The notes under the pieces are model-generated. The model was given only the letters and a program-made list of their open reading frames with translations. It made no database searches and was not told the origin of the DNA. 64,000 nt of DNA from Bdellovibrionales bacterium. GTDB taxonomy: Bacteria; Bdellovibrionota; Bdellovibrionia; Bdellovibrionales; UBA1609. The translations under genes and the position numbers were made by a program. Shown in pieces: positions 1-9,900 of this stretch. The stretch lies in assembly GCA_020628165.1 (NCBI GenBank), contig JAHDFM010000015.1:18807-82806 (forward strand), in the 5' to 3' direction. Positions within the stretch are counted from its first letter, which is position 1; the number at the start of each line of letters is the position of its first letter.

Positions 1-32
1 AAAATGAATTCTTTCATGATGTCCCCTAAAAG

Positions 33-254
33 TTAAAATGGCTTTGAAAAGTTGCTGAGATCAAGCTCCCCTTCTTTGTACTTAATATAATAAGAGGCTT
101 TTTTATTGTCAATTTTTCTGTTGAGAGGATCTTTTCGCAGGAGTCGCCACAGCAGCCCCATAGGGGCAATCACCACCACATAAAGTAAAAACAGCAAAAA
201 CCGAATTTGAAAATGTGAAATCTTTTGACTTAAACGAATAAATTTTTCTTTCAT
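33..254 (-). CDS. Small membrane protein paired with carbamoyltransferase (SxtJ-like)
   Basis: A protein of about 73 residues with one hydrophobic stretch (residues 16-37) followed by a PMGLLWRLLRKDPL segment and a polar tail ending SNFSKPF. Short membrane proteins with a PMGLL..R..KDPL motif are commonly encoded next to NodU/CmcH carbamoyltransferases and are described as SxtJ-like; I recognise the pattern but not a biochemical role. The ATG at 254 is two bases after the carbamoyltransferase stop, so the two are very probably co-translated. A longer TTG start at 269 would overlap the upstream gene and is less likely. Confidence 0.6.
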   Translation of the reverse strand: MKEKFIRLSQKISHFQIRFLLFLLYVVVIAPMGLLWRLLRKDPLNRKIDNKKASYYIKYKEGELDLSNFSKPF

Positions 255-255
255 A

Positions 256-2004
256 TCAATCCAGAACAAAGTCTCTTTGTGGAAGCTGCCTTTTGTGAGT
301 TTGGTTTTCTTTTTTTAAATAATAATTACCAATGATAAGTTCGTCCATATGCGTGTTTAAAAAACAAGAATAGGCATCTTCGGGTGAACATACGATGGGC
401 TCTCCCCTTACGTTAAAAGACGTATTAATTAGGGTGTCACAGCCTGTGAGCTGTTTAAACTGCTTTAACAGCTTATAAATGCGGCCATTGTCTGAATTTA
501 CTGTTTGCAAGCGTGCACTGTTATCAACATGAGTGATTGCTGGTAACTCACTGGTATTAACTTTGGCTGTGAACAACATATAAGGACTTTCTGTGAAATT
601 AAAGTTATTGTCCTCATTGAGAGTGATCGGAGCAAAGGGACGAAAGCTTTCTCTGAATTTAATTTTTAAATTCAGATTTTTTTGCATCTGTTGGCAGCGA
701 GCATCGGCAAGTATGGATCTTGCCCCTAAAGCTCTTGGGCCATACTCCATACGCCCGTCAAACCAACCAATCACCTTACCTTGTGCTAAGCTTCGTGAAG
801 CTGCTTGATACAGTTGTACATCTTCTAATTGTTCAAACTGTGCATCAATGGCTTCAAGAGACGACTTGATTTGTTGCGACGAGTACTCTGGCCCCAAATA
901 GCACTGTTGCATTTGATCACTGATTCTTTTTTCATGACCTAAAGTATGATGCCAAACTGCCATGGCAGCGCCTAAAGCTCCACCAGCATCACCGGCAGCT
1001 GGTTGCACCCAAATATTTTTAAATGGAGTTTGCTCTTTTAAAACAGAGTTAGCAACGCAGTTAAGGGCAACACCTCCTGCGAGACATAAATTCTGTTCAC
1101 CCGTAATACTATAAATATGATTGACCATCTTTACTAAAATTTGTTCAAGCACCACCTGAATAGAAGCTGCCACGTCTTTATAGAAATCTGTGAGGTCTGA
1201 TTCAGGAACTCTTGATTTTTGCCCAAATAGGTCTTCAAATTCAGAATTGATCATGCGCATGGAGTGAGGGTATGGAAAGTACTTCATATCTAGCTTAAAG
1301 CTGCCATCAGCTTTAACATCAACTAAGTGATCAAAAATAACATCGACGTATTTAGGCTGACCGTAAGGAGCTAAACCCATCAGTTTATACTCTCCAGAAT
1401 TCACTTTAAAACCACAATAATAAGTAAACGCTGAATATAACAAACCAAGTGAATGTGGAAAATTAACTTTAAACAGTGGGTTTATTTTTTGGCCCTTGCC
1501 ATGCCATACAGAAACAGTTTCCCACTCACCCACACCATCCACACACAAAATTGCAGCCGAAGAATAAGGGCTCGGAAAATAACAACTGCTCGCATGAGAA
1601 AAGTGATGATACGAAAACTGCAACTGGGTTTTGTCTGCTAACCCCTGAGGGTCTATTTTTAAAAATTGTTTTTTCAAATAAGATTTTAAATTGAGTTTTG
1701 ACTCTAACCAAGATGGCATGGCTTTGATGTATGTTTTGAAACCTTTAAAGGGCGCATAGGTGATCAATGTTTCTAGCAGCCTTTCAAACTTCAAAAATGG
1801 CTTTTCGTAAAAGCAGATGTAATCAATGTCTTGTAATGAAAGTCCTGAACTCTGTAAACAGTATTCAATAGAGTGCATTGGGAAGCTTTTATCATGTTTA
1901 ATGCGAGTGAACCGCTCTTCTTGGCAGGCCGATACAATTTGACCATCAACCAATAGTGCCGCTGCACTGTCATGATAAAAAGCAGATAAACCCAAAATAT
2001 TCAT
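256..2004 (-). CDS. Carbamoyltransferase, NodU/CmcH family
   Basis: A 582-residue carbamoyltransferase that would transfer carbamoyl from carbamoyl phosphate to a hydroxyl of a sugar or secondary metabolite. The protein opens with the family signature MNILGLSAFYHDSAAALL. It has the Kae1/HSP70-like N-terminal domain (HHFSHASSCYFPSP, CVDGVGEW, CLAGGVALNC) and the C-terminal carbamoyltransferase domain with GRMEYGPRALGARSIL and NTSFNVRGEPIV. An upstream ATG at 2139 would add 45 residues with no family similarity and would overlap the next gene, so the start is placed at 2004. The small membrane protein follows immediately, suggesting action on a surface polysaccharide or glycolipid. The acceptor cannot be read from sequence. 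Confidence 0.9.
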   Translation of the reverse strand: MNILGLSAFYHDSAAALLVDGQIVSACQEERFTRIKHDKSFPMHSIEYCLQSSGLSLQDIDYICFYEKPFLKFERLLETLITYAPFKGFKTYIKAMPSWLESKLNLKSYLKKQFLKIDPQGLADKTQLQFSYHHFSHASSCYFPSPYSSAAILCVDGVGEWETVSVWHGKGQKINPLFKVNFPHSLGLLYSAFTYYCGFKVNSGEYKLMGLAPYGQPKYVDVIFDHLVDVKADGSFKLDMKYFPYPHSMRMINSEFEDLFGQKSRVPESDLTDFYKDVAASIQVVLEQILVKMVNHIYSITGEQNLCLAGGVALNCVANSVLKEQTPFKNIWVQPAAGDAGGALGAAMAVWHHTLGHEKRISDQMQQCYLGPEYSSQQIKSSLEAIDAQFEQLEDVQLYQAASRSLAQGKVIGWFDGRMEYGPRALGARSILADARCQQMQKNLNLKIKFRESFRPFAPITLNEDNNFNFTESPYMLFTAKVNTSELPAITHVDNSARLQTVNSDNGRIYKLLKQFKQLTGCDTLINTSFNVRGEPIVCSPEDAYSCFLNTHMDELIIGNYYLKKENQTHKRQLPQRDFVLD

Positions 2005-2108
2005 ACCAATACTATAGCTGGCTGTGATCTGTGAATTCAACCCCCTCAGCGTATAATTTTTGGCGCAACTAGGCAATTTGAGTTTATTTATGTGAGGACA
2101 TTTAATTT

Positions 2109-3197
2109 TTAATAAAGAGATACTTTTAGGCGAACACATTCTTTAAGCATTCTGCTAAAGTCGGTGTCTTTGAGCTGGTTATGAATAAACTTGTAAGACT
2201 CTTCTTTACTCACCGTACCTGCTTTGTATTTCGTACTCAGTGGCCTACGATTGGTGTATTTTACAAGCTTGGGACCACGATCACCATTACTAATCGTGTG
2301 ATGACTATCAACATAATTTAAATTCATATCGTGAATGCTTTTAACGTGACAGTACTTCAATACGTTCTCAAAAGACCGGTAGGCAAAATAAGCTGACCAC
2401 AAATAAAAATTTGATTTAAAATAACCAAAATTATCGCTCGAAAACGTCAATTTCTTTGTTTTCATAAAGTTTTCTAGAGTTTGTTTTTTAACATATAAAT
2501 TCTTAAATTTTTTAATATAATCTGCCTCAGTCAATGAAAGCACTGACCTATGAGACACCAGCCTTTCAAGCGGGGTGAGTTTAAAACTATCACTGATCAC
2601 TCGGTCGTTGATTGCAGCGGCAGAGCGGTGTTTTTTTGATTTAGTAATAATTTGGTTATCTTCGTTATCAACCACCCATCGTAGAACAAAATCATAGATA
2701 GATCGCAATGACGTCATAAAGAGTTGATCGTTATTTAATAAAAGCCGGCGCACCTGATCTTGCCCCTTGTGCCGATGAACGATATAACAGTTTTGTAAAC
2801 GCAGTTGATCTTTCTTTTTAAACTCTGGCGGACATGAAGCAGGCACTAACATTGACATTTCAGCATTGATTTTGTTTTTTGCGCTCTTAAGCTTGTATTT
2901 TATAGCGAAGCGATTTTGCACATCTTCCCAATAATAAATATGAACAACAGGCCCCTCGCCTCTAGTCATTTCTGCTATAAAATCATTTTCAAAATAGCGC
3001 TGACCATTGTGATAAAAATCGGAGATAGGTTCGATAAAGTTATTGCGACTGTGTTTCGATCCGATGAGCCAAATGTTTCTAATTTGCTCTGAAGATTCGA
3101 TTTCAATTTTTTGCGCCATTTGTCTAGGCTTCTTGATATGAATGGATGTACAAGCTGTTAGAGAGACAATAAAAGCAAAGAAAACAACTCTTCTCAC
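2109..3197 (-). CDS. Hypothetical lipoprotein
   Basis: A 362-residue protein beginning with a GTG codon and a short lipoprotein signal (MRRVVFFAFIVSLTAC, Cys16), so it is predicted to be lipidated and exported. The rest is soluble, basic and rich in aromatic and Lys residues, with four further cysteines around residues 118-350 that could form disulfides. I recognise no domain. It ends 104 bases before the carbamoyltransferase start and may be cotranscribed with it. There is no strong Shine-Dalgarno before the GTG, so the start is only moderately certain. Confidence 0.65.
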   Translation of the reverse strand: MRRVVFFAFIVSLTACTSIHIKKPRQMAQKIEIESSEQIRNIWLIGSKHSRNNFIEPISDFYHNGQRYFENDFIAEMTRGEGPVVHIYYWEDVQNRFAIKYKLKSAKNKINAEMSMLVPASCPPEFKKKDQLRLQNCYIVHRHKGQDQVRRLLLNNDQLFMTSLRSIYDFVLRWVVDNEDNQIITKSKKHRSAAAINDRVISDSFKLTPLERLVSHRSVLSLTEADYIKKFKNLYVKKQTLENFMKTKKLTFSSDNFGYFKSNFYLWSAYFAYRSFENVLKYCHVKSIHDMNLNYVDSHHTISNGDRGPKLVKYTNRRPLSTKYKAGTVSKEESYKFIHNQLKDTDFSRMLKECVRLKVSLY

Positions 3198-3363
3198 TAG
3201 TTGTATATTAGCAACATTCTCCTTAAAGATTAAAATTTAAAATGGCCATCATCGATCTAAGGCTTGGTTGAACCTAACAATACAAACTAAAGTCATATCT
3301 GTATCGATATAGAACAAAAAGTTCAATAAAGTGTCTTTATTTTTTTATGTATCTAGGGAGAGC

Positions 3364-3371
3364 TCCGATAA
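3364..3371 (+). promoter_or_regulatory. Possible sigma-28-like -10 box before the PilZ gene
   Basis: TCCGATAA lies seven bases before the PilZ ATG and matches the FliA -10 consensus GCCGATAA at 7 of 8 positions. The -35 position 15 bases upstream reads TTAT, a weak match to TAAA. The box overlaps the likely Shine-Dalgarno (AAGGA), so it may owe part of its sequence to that. Confidence 0.3.
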
Positions 3372-3377
3372 GGAAAT

Positions 3378-3914
3378 ATGGCTATTGAGAAACGTAAGTT
3401 TGCAGAAAGAGCCCCTCGCTACCCGTTGAAGCAATTCCACGACAAGGTGGTGGTTTACACCAATAATAAGCTCGGACAAAATCAGTCCACTGATTTTTTG
3501 GACATTTCTGCCACTGGCATTGCCTTTGTCACTCTCAAAGAAAAAACTCCAGACATGGGCTCCATATTAAGGCTGACCTTCACCATCCCCGGCAAAGAAG
3601 CCAAAACCATCAAGGCCCAAGTGGTGCGCATCAAAGATTACCAACGACCAGAGTGGTACAAACGATACTATGACGAGAAAGACAAAACTGTGGAAGAATG
3701 CTTTGTCGCTGTTAACTTTTTAAATCTTACTGAAAAGCAAATTGATGAACTTTCTGTTTACCTACAACACTTGATTGACTCAGAGTACGAAGAACGTAAG
3801 GTTCAAAAAATCACTTATATTAAAAACGGTTTCAAAAAAAGCTACAAATGGTTGCTCATCTCGGCTTTCAGTCTCATCGCCTTAGCTACATCTCTTAAAA
3901 TTTATTTCGGCTAA
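3378..3914 (+). CDS. PilZ domain protein with C-terminal membrane anchor
   Basis: A 178-residue protein. The N-terminal RKFAERAPRYPL contains the RxxxR-type arginine motif and DISATGIAF matches the (D/N)xSxxG motif of PilZ domains, which bind cyclic di-GMP. Beta-rich PilZ sequence continues to about residue 125. Residues 158-175 form a single hydrophobic segment, so the domain is probably tethered to the inner membrane by its C-terminus, which is unusual for stand-alone PilZ proteins. AAGGA sits seven bases before the ATG. PilZ proteins often couple c-di-GMP to motility, and the sigma-28-like box just upstream fits that, but no partner is visible here. Confidence 0.85.
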   Translation: MAIEKRKFAERAPRYPLKQFHDKVVVYTNNKLGQNQSTDFLDISATGIAFVTLKEKTPDMGSILRLTFTIPGKEAKTIKAQVVRIKDYQRPEWYKRYYDEKDKTVEECFVAVNFLNLTEKQIDELSVYLQHLIDSEYEERKVQKITYIKNGFKKSYKWLLISAFSLIALATSLKIYFG

Positions 3915-3964
3915 TATCTTTTTAGACTCACCATATACATTAGTTTATTTTCCAAAAAAATAAT

Positions 3965-6900
3965 TTACTTGATATTTAACAGAGTTTTGATCTTGTTCAA
4001 ATCGCCTTCAAGATCGGTGTGCTTTTTAGAAAGATCTTCTAATTGTCTTTTAAGCTCTTGATTTTGTTTTTTTAACTTTTCGTTTTCACTTTGAACGCTT
4101 GCGATATCTCTTGAGTTCTCCTCACTCTTGTTCTGTAACTTATTCATGCGATCACGAAGTTCTTGGTAGTTTACTTCGCAGTAGGCTTTGTTGGCATCAA
4201 TGATGTCTTGTTGCTCTTTTGTCGCCTGAATTAACGGTGCCACTAATGCTGCGTAGTCGACCATTTTATAACCTGAGTCTCTGTTTTTAATAACAGTTGT
4301 CGGAAAGTGCCTTTCGACTTCTTGGGCGATCACACCTATGGCTTTCACACCAGGGCTTTGTGATTTATGATTCCAGACAAACTCAACACCTCTTAAATCT
4401 AAAATTTTATCGAGGGCGCTTGCAATAGGCTCTACTTGTTCTTTTAAGCGAGAATCAGACGTACAGTTAGTTGCACCAGCACCGTCTCCTAACACACAAG
4501 TGGTAGATGAACCTTGCACTTGTAAGTTTCCATTCACATCAAGTTTATAACTTGGTGTTTTATCTCCAATACCTACGTCTCCGTCATTCTCAACGATGAA
4601 AACATCTCCATCTTGGAAGTCATCTGAAGACATCATGATGTAAGGTGCTGCAGGAGTAATTTCATTAGCAATTTCTAAGTAAGCATCTGGTGTATTATCT
4701 CCAATGCCAATATGTCCACCAAAGCGTGAAGGAGCAGTGCCTTGTGTGTACAATGCGTAAGTATCATTGGTCGCAACGTTGTTTGTTCCTTCAATATAAA
4801 TGCCATAGAAGTCGTTGCCAATAGAGCTTGTGCCACTATTTGTAAATGGGTCTTCAACATAAATACTATAAGCGTTATCAACAGATGATGTGTTTAACAT
4901 TCTTTGATACACTCTGAGACCATACATTTCATCCATGGCTGTCGCACCAGAGGTGTCTTGGCTGATGTCAATGGCCGCATAATCTGCACTAGTAACTGTG
5001 TTTGAAGTAGAGAAGTTCGGGCGAACAACCAAACCAGAATAAGACCTTGTCGATGTTCCCGAAGGTGCAATAGTTGGTTGTACATTAATAAAATACTGAC
5101 TGTTTGTGGTCGAATTTAATGTGCCTCCAAACTCAAAAGCACTACCTAAAAAAGAGTTTTGAGCAGTGGCATTAAAATAAATGCTTGTATCTGACGGAAT
5201 CGCTCCCGTACCGATCCTAATTTTTCCATTAGAATCAAACTTAGCTCTTGAGGTGTTATTAGTGATGATATCAAGGTCAAAACTATTATCTGTTCCTAGT
5301 GTCATATTGCCAGTTGCTGTGTTGCCACCGTCGGTAAAACCAGCGCCACCGCCGCCACCAGCGTCAGCCCAACTTAAAACACCACTGCCATTGGTTTGTA
5401 AAACTTGCCCACTCGTTCCGTCAGCATCAGGTAAGGTCCAAATGACGTTACTAGATACCGTCGCCGGCGAAACAAAGCCAACATAGTTAGAATCATCTGA
5501 ATCATTCCATCTCACTTCGTTGTCAATTTCTATATCACCAGTGGATAAGTCTCCAGTGATCGCGTTACCAATATTAAGTTGATTACTGCCTGTTGCACTG
5601 GCCACATTGATATTATGACCAATAGTAATGTTGTTTGAACCACTTGTTATGTTGTCGGCAGCCTGAAAGCCTAATGCTATATTATTCGCGCCCGAAGTCA
5701 TAGTGTAATGCGCTCTGTATCCTAAAGACACATTGTTGCTTCCCGTTTTGATGGGTAGGTCACCTGCGACTTCTCCACCCAAAGCTACGTTATAACTTGC
5801 TGTCGACGTTCCGCTATTGGTGAAGTAAGCGCGTCGACCTAAAATAACGTTTTCAGTGCCAGAAAGAGCTGGTCCGGCATATTCACCAATTGTAATGTTC
5901 TGACTTCCTGTGCTTCCATAACCAGCATAGCGACCAATTGAAACAACATTGGTCCCAGAGCCACCTTCACCAGCACTAGAACCCACAAGCACTGAGGCCG
6001 TGAATGCGCCTGCTGCCGTTGAAAACCCTGCGTTTCTTCCAAGTGCAGCGTTATGATCTCCATGTCCGCCAGAGTTGTTAAACAAAGCACCCGATCCAAC
6101 TGCTGTATTACTTGAACCATTGATATTAAATAAAGATTGATACCCCATAGCAGTGTTATTACTTCCTGCTGCAGGCCCACCATTCAGCGCCTGACTACCA
6201 AATGCAGAGTTATTACTTCCAGTTGAAGTTGTGGTAAAAGCATCATCACCGACAGCAATGTTATCTGTCCCTGTACTGACTGCCGCTCCAGTACCGCTAC
6301 CGAGCAACATATTGTCATTGGCATAATTTGTTGTGACATCACCAAGGTCATCAAGGTTTGAGGCTCCACCTCCACCAGGGGTTATCCAACTTAAAACACC
6401 ACTGCCGTTCGTTTGCAGAACCTGACCACTGGTTCCATCACTGGCTGGCAACTCCCAAACTGTGTCACTGCCAATGGAGTCTGGAGCTCTAAAGCCCACG
6501 TAGTTGGTGCCATTAGCAGCTAGCTCTTCTAATTGAATTGTTCCCCCATCGCCGGCAGAGCCACTGCTCGGTTGACTTCGAATTTCTCCGCCAACATGTA
6601 ACCTTGCGTTCGGTGTGATATTGCCTATACCAACATTGCTCGTTGAAGAAATCAATATATCAGGTAACGACAGAGATCCGTTGCCGGCAATTTCTAAGGC
6701 ATTGGTGTTGTTATCATATGTAATAGCCGAAATGAGCGCATTGTCCGTGTCTCCAAAAGTCAACTGTGCTTCACCTGTGTTGCCTGACACAACAGACACT
6801 CGTGATCTATTGCCAGCAGCTGCTGACCTTTGGAAAACAGAAACTGTCGTACCATCAATTGATGGTGTACCAGGGGTTCCGCTAGCTAGAACATGAAGCT

Positions 6901-9900
6901 GTGTTTGAGGGTTTGTGGTACCAACACCGGTGTAGCCTGAGCTATTAATGGTTAAGCCAACGTTAGAGTTCACTTCAAAGTTTAAAGAGTTGTTGTTGTG
7001 TTCAAAATCAATTTGGCCGGCATCGCCTGATTGATCAGAAAATCTTAAGATACTGTTGCCTGTGTCTGTGCCGGCAGTGATATCAACGATTGAGAATTCA
7101 CCACTTGTTCTTTCAAAATTAGCAAGAGCCGATATGCTGCTAACCACATGCAACTTATGAGTTAATGATGAATCAACCCCTATTCCCACACGCCCATTAT
7201 CAAGCACTGTGAACAAAGCTGCTCCATTATCTTGAATATGAAAATCTTGAGTAGAAGATAAATTATAAATAACATCTGTACTGTCAACTGTGACGGATGA
7301 ACCATCATCATAGGCGGCGTCTAGTGAATGAGTGATCCCCACTGAAGAATCAAGCGTTCCATAAATAGTGCCATCCACTTCTAAATTTCCAGTCACAGAT
7401 AAGTCTTCACTGCCAGAAGCATTGGTTAAAGTGCCTGTTCCTATGAAAACATCACCGCCTGCATCGATTCTAACAGCCTCACTGCCATCGACTCTAAATT
7501 GGATGTTAGAGGCGGTGCCTTCATCGTTTTCATCAGCGGCTATAATGATCTCATCAGCATCACCTAAACCTATAAAATTTGTGCGAACAGCAGACGTTTG
7601 AACAAACCCGATTCGAGCCTGGTTTGATAAATTGTCAGCAACAACTAGTTTATTATTTGGTGATGCTATACCAACACCAACATTGCCATCGTTATCGATA
7701 CGAATGCCCTCACTATCACCGTCATTGCTTAACCATTGATTATTTAATTGTAAGTTGCCAGTCATGGCCACTGTACCGTCAGCTAAGAAGTCACCTGAAC
7801 CTACCCCTGAAGTAGGAAATAAATCTACATAGCCACCACCATTTTCTGAAACTTTGAATTTATTGTCGGTAGCATCGAAGTAGATGCGCCCTTGGTCGGC
7901 AGCAGATACACTTGGTGCGGTCATTTCTCTGAGGTTAAGATCACCGTCAATATCTAACTTTGAGCTCGGCGTAATATTGCCAACAGCTACACTACCCGTA
8001 ATGTCAAATACGACGTCATCACCTGCAGAACTATCTGTCTCCTCCTTAAATACCAAGGCGCCATTAGATTCACCAATACTCCAGCGCTGTGACGTCCCCT
8101 GATCATCATCTAAAATTATTGTTGGAGACTCTACGCCTGAGACTTCTAGTTGTGCTTCTGGGTTCGTCGTTCCAATACCTAAGTTACCTGTAGAGCTGAC
8201 TCTCATAACTTCAGTGTTATTAAAACTCCAAGCTTGATAATGGTTACCACTAGCAGATGATTGTAAATCATTTCTTAGAGAATGGACTTCGGCTGCTGTT
8301 TCATCTTGAACAGAACGCAAAACTGTTCCTCCATCATCGATGGCTACACCAAAACCTTCTGCAACATTAGTTCTACCGACCCAAAGCTTAGGAACAGTTG
8401 AACTACTTGTTATATCGACAACTGAAAGTTTATAACTTGGAATTGCAGATCCTACACCAACATTACCACCTGTAGGATTTAACAGTATATCACCTTTCGT
8501 GGCATTGCTTGTGGAATCAATAATGAGGTCATCACTGGCATCAATACCACCAATTAAAGTTTGACCACCTGACCTACCAGCAAGTAATGCGTACTGAGTG
8601 TGATCGTCATCAGTCAGCCCCGAAAGAGAGCCGTGATCAATGGAACCCATTAATTCTGTGATGGTCACTTCTCGAAGTGCTCCTGCAGAGCTGTCATAAA
8701 CTAAAAAACTATCAGCCGCATCCGGAGAGGCACTCAAGTCAGTGGTCCCTGCAACATCTAAAGAAAGACTAGCATCACCGCTGGCGGAACCACCCGTCAA
8801 TCCGCTGTCAGCTGCCGTTGTCACTCCGGTAATGTCACCACCACTAGATGTTGACCAAGTCAACACTCCACTGCCGTCAGTTGTTAAAACTTGGCCGCTA
8901 GATCCATCACCGTCTGGCAGTTCAAAAACTACGTCCGCAGTCACAGCGTCAGGTGCTCGAAAGCCAATGGAATTAGTTCCGTTAGCTACTAGTTCTTTTA
9001 GAACTATTGAACCGCCATTGCCGGCAGCTGTTCCGCTAGGTCCACTTGTTAATCTGCCTTCAACATCTAATTTTGAATCAGGGGTTGAATCACCAAGGCC
9101 GACATTACCATCACTGTCAATTCTTAAACCTTCAACAAGAGTGCCTGTAGGGTTTGCTACCTGTAAACTCAGTTCACCACCGTCATCTGTTAAAGTTGTG
9201 TTGTGACCTATTGCTTGTATTCGAACTCGGTTCACTTCTGTAGCAGAATCATCAAAGGCAAAATCAATATTGTTCGACAATTGACTGCCTGAAAGGTCTG
9301 AATCTCTGTGTAATTGGAGCAGACTTCCGCCACCACCAACTCCAGAAACATCCAATTGATAGTTAGGAGCTGTTGTACCAATCCCAACATTGCCACCATC
9401 TTCAAGAACCATTCGTGTTGCGGTGTCATCTTGAAAAAGAATATCGTTATTATTGCGAGCTGCGATTGTAAAGCCACCATTACCTGTGGTGAGTTTCCCC
9501 ACTTCGGATGTGTTTCTGTAAAGAGTAAAAGCTCGCTCAGAATCAGGAGCTCCCCCCAATCTCATGTCTCCACCTAAGACATGAAAGGTTGCATCTGGAG
9601 AATCTGTTCCAACACCGACATTTCCTCCATTGAAATAAGTACTACCTGCAGCTCGAATTTCCACAGATTTATTTTCCGAAACATCTCGCATTTCTATAAG
9701 ACCGTGTCCTGAAGGGCTGCTATTTCTAAATCTCAATCTCCAATTTCCAGAGTCATCAGCATCACGGATTTGAATTCCTGCCGTAGCTCCTCGATCAGCA
9801 TTGATATCTAAAGTTGTTGTTGGGTTTGTTATTCCAATTCCTACATTACCACCAGTTGAGTTCAATATGATATCACCTTTAGTAGCATTGCTAGTGGAAT

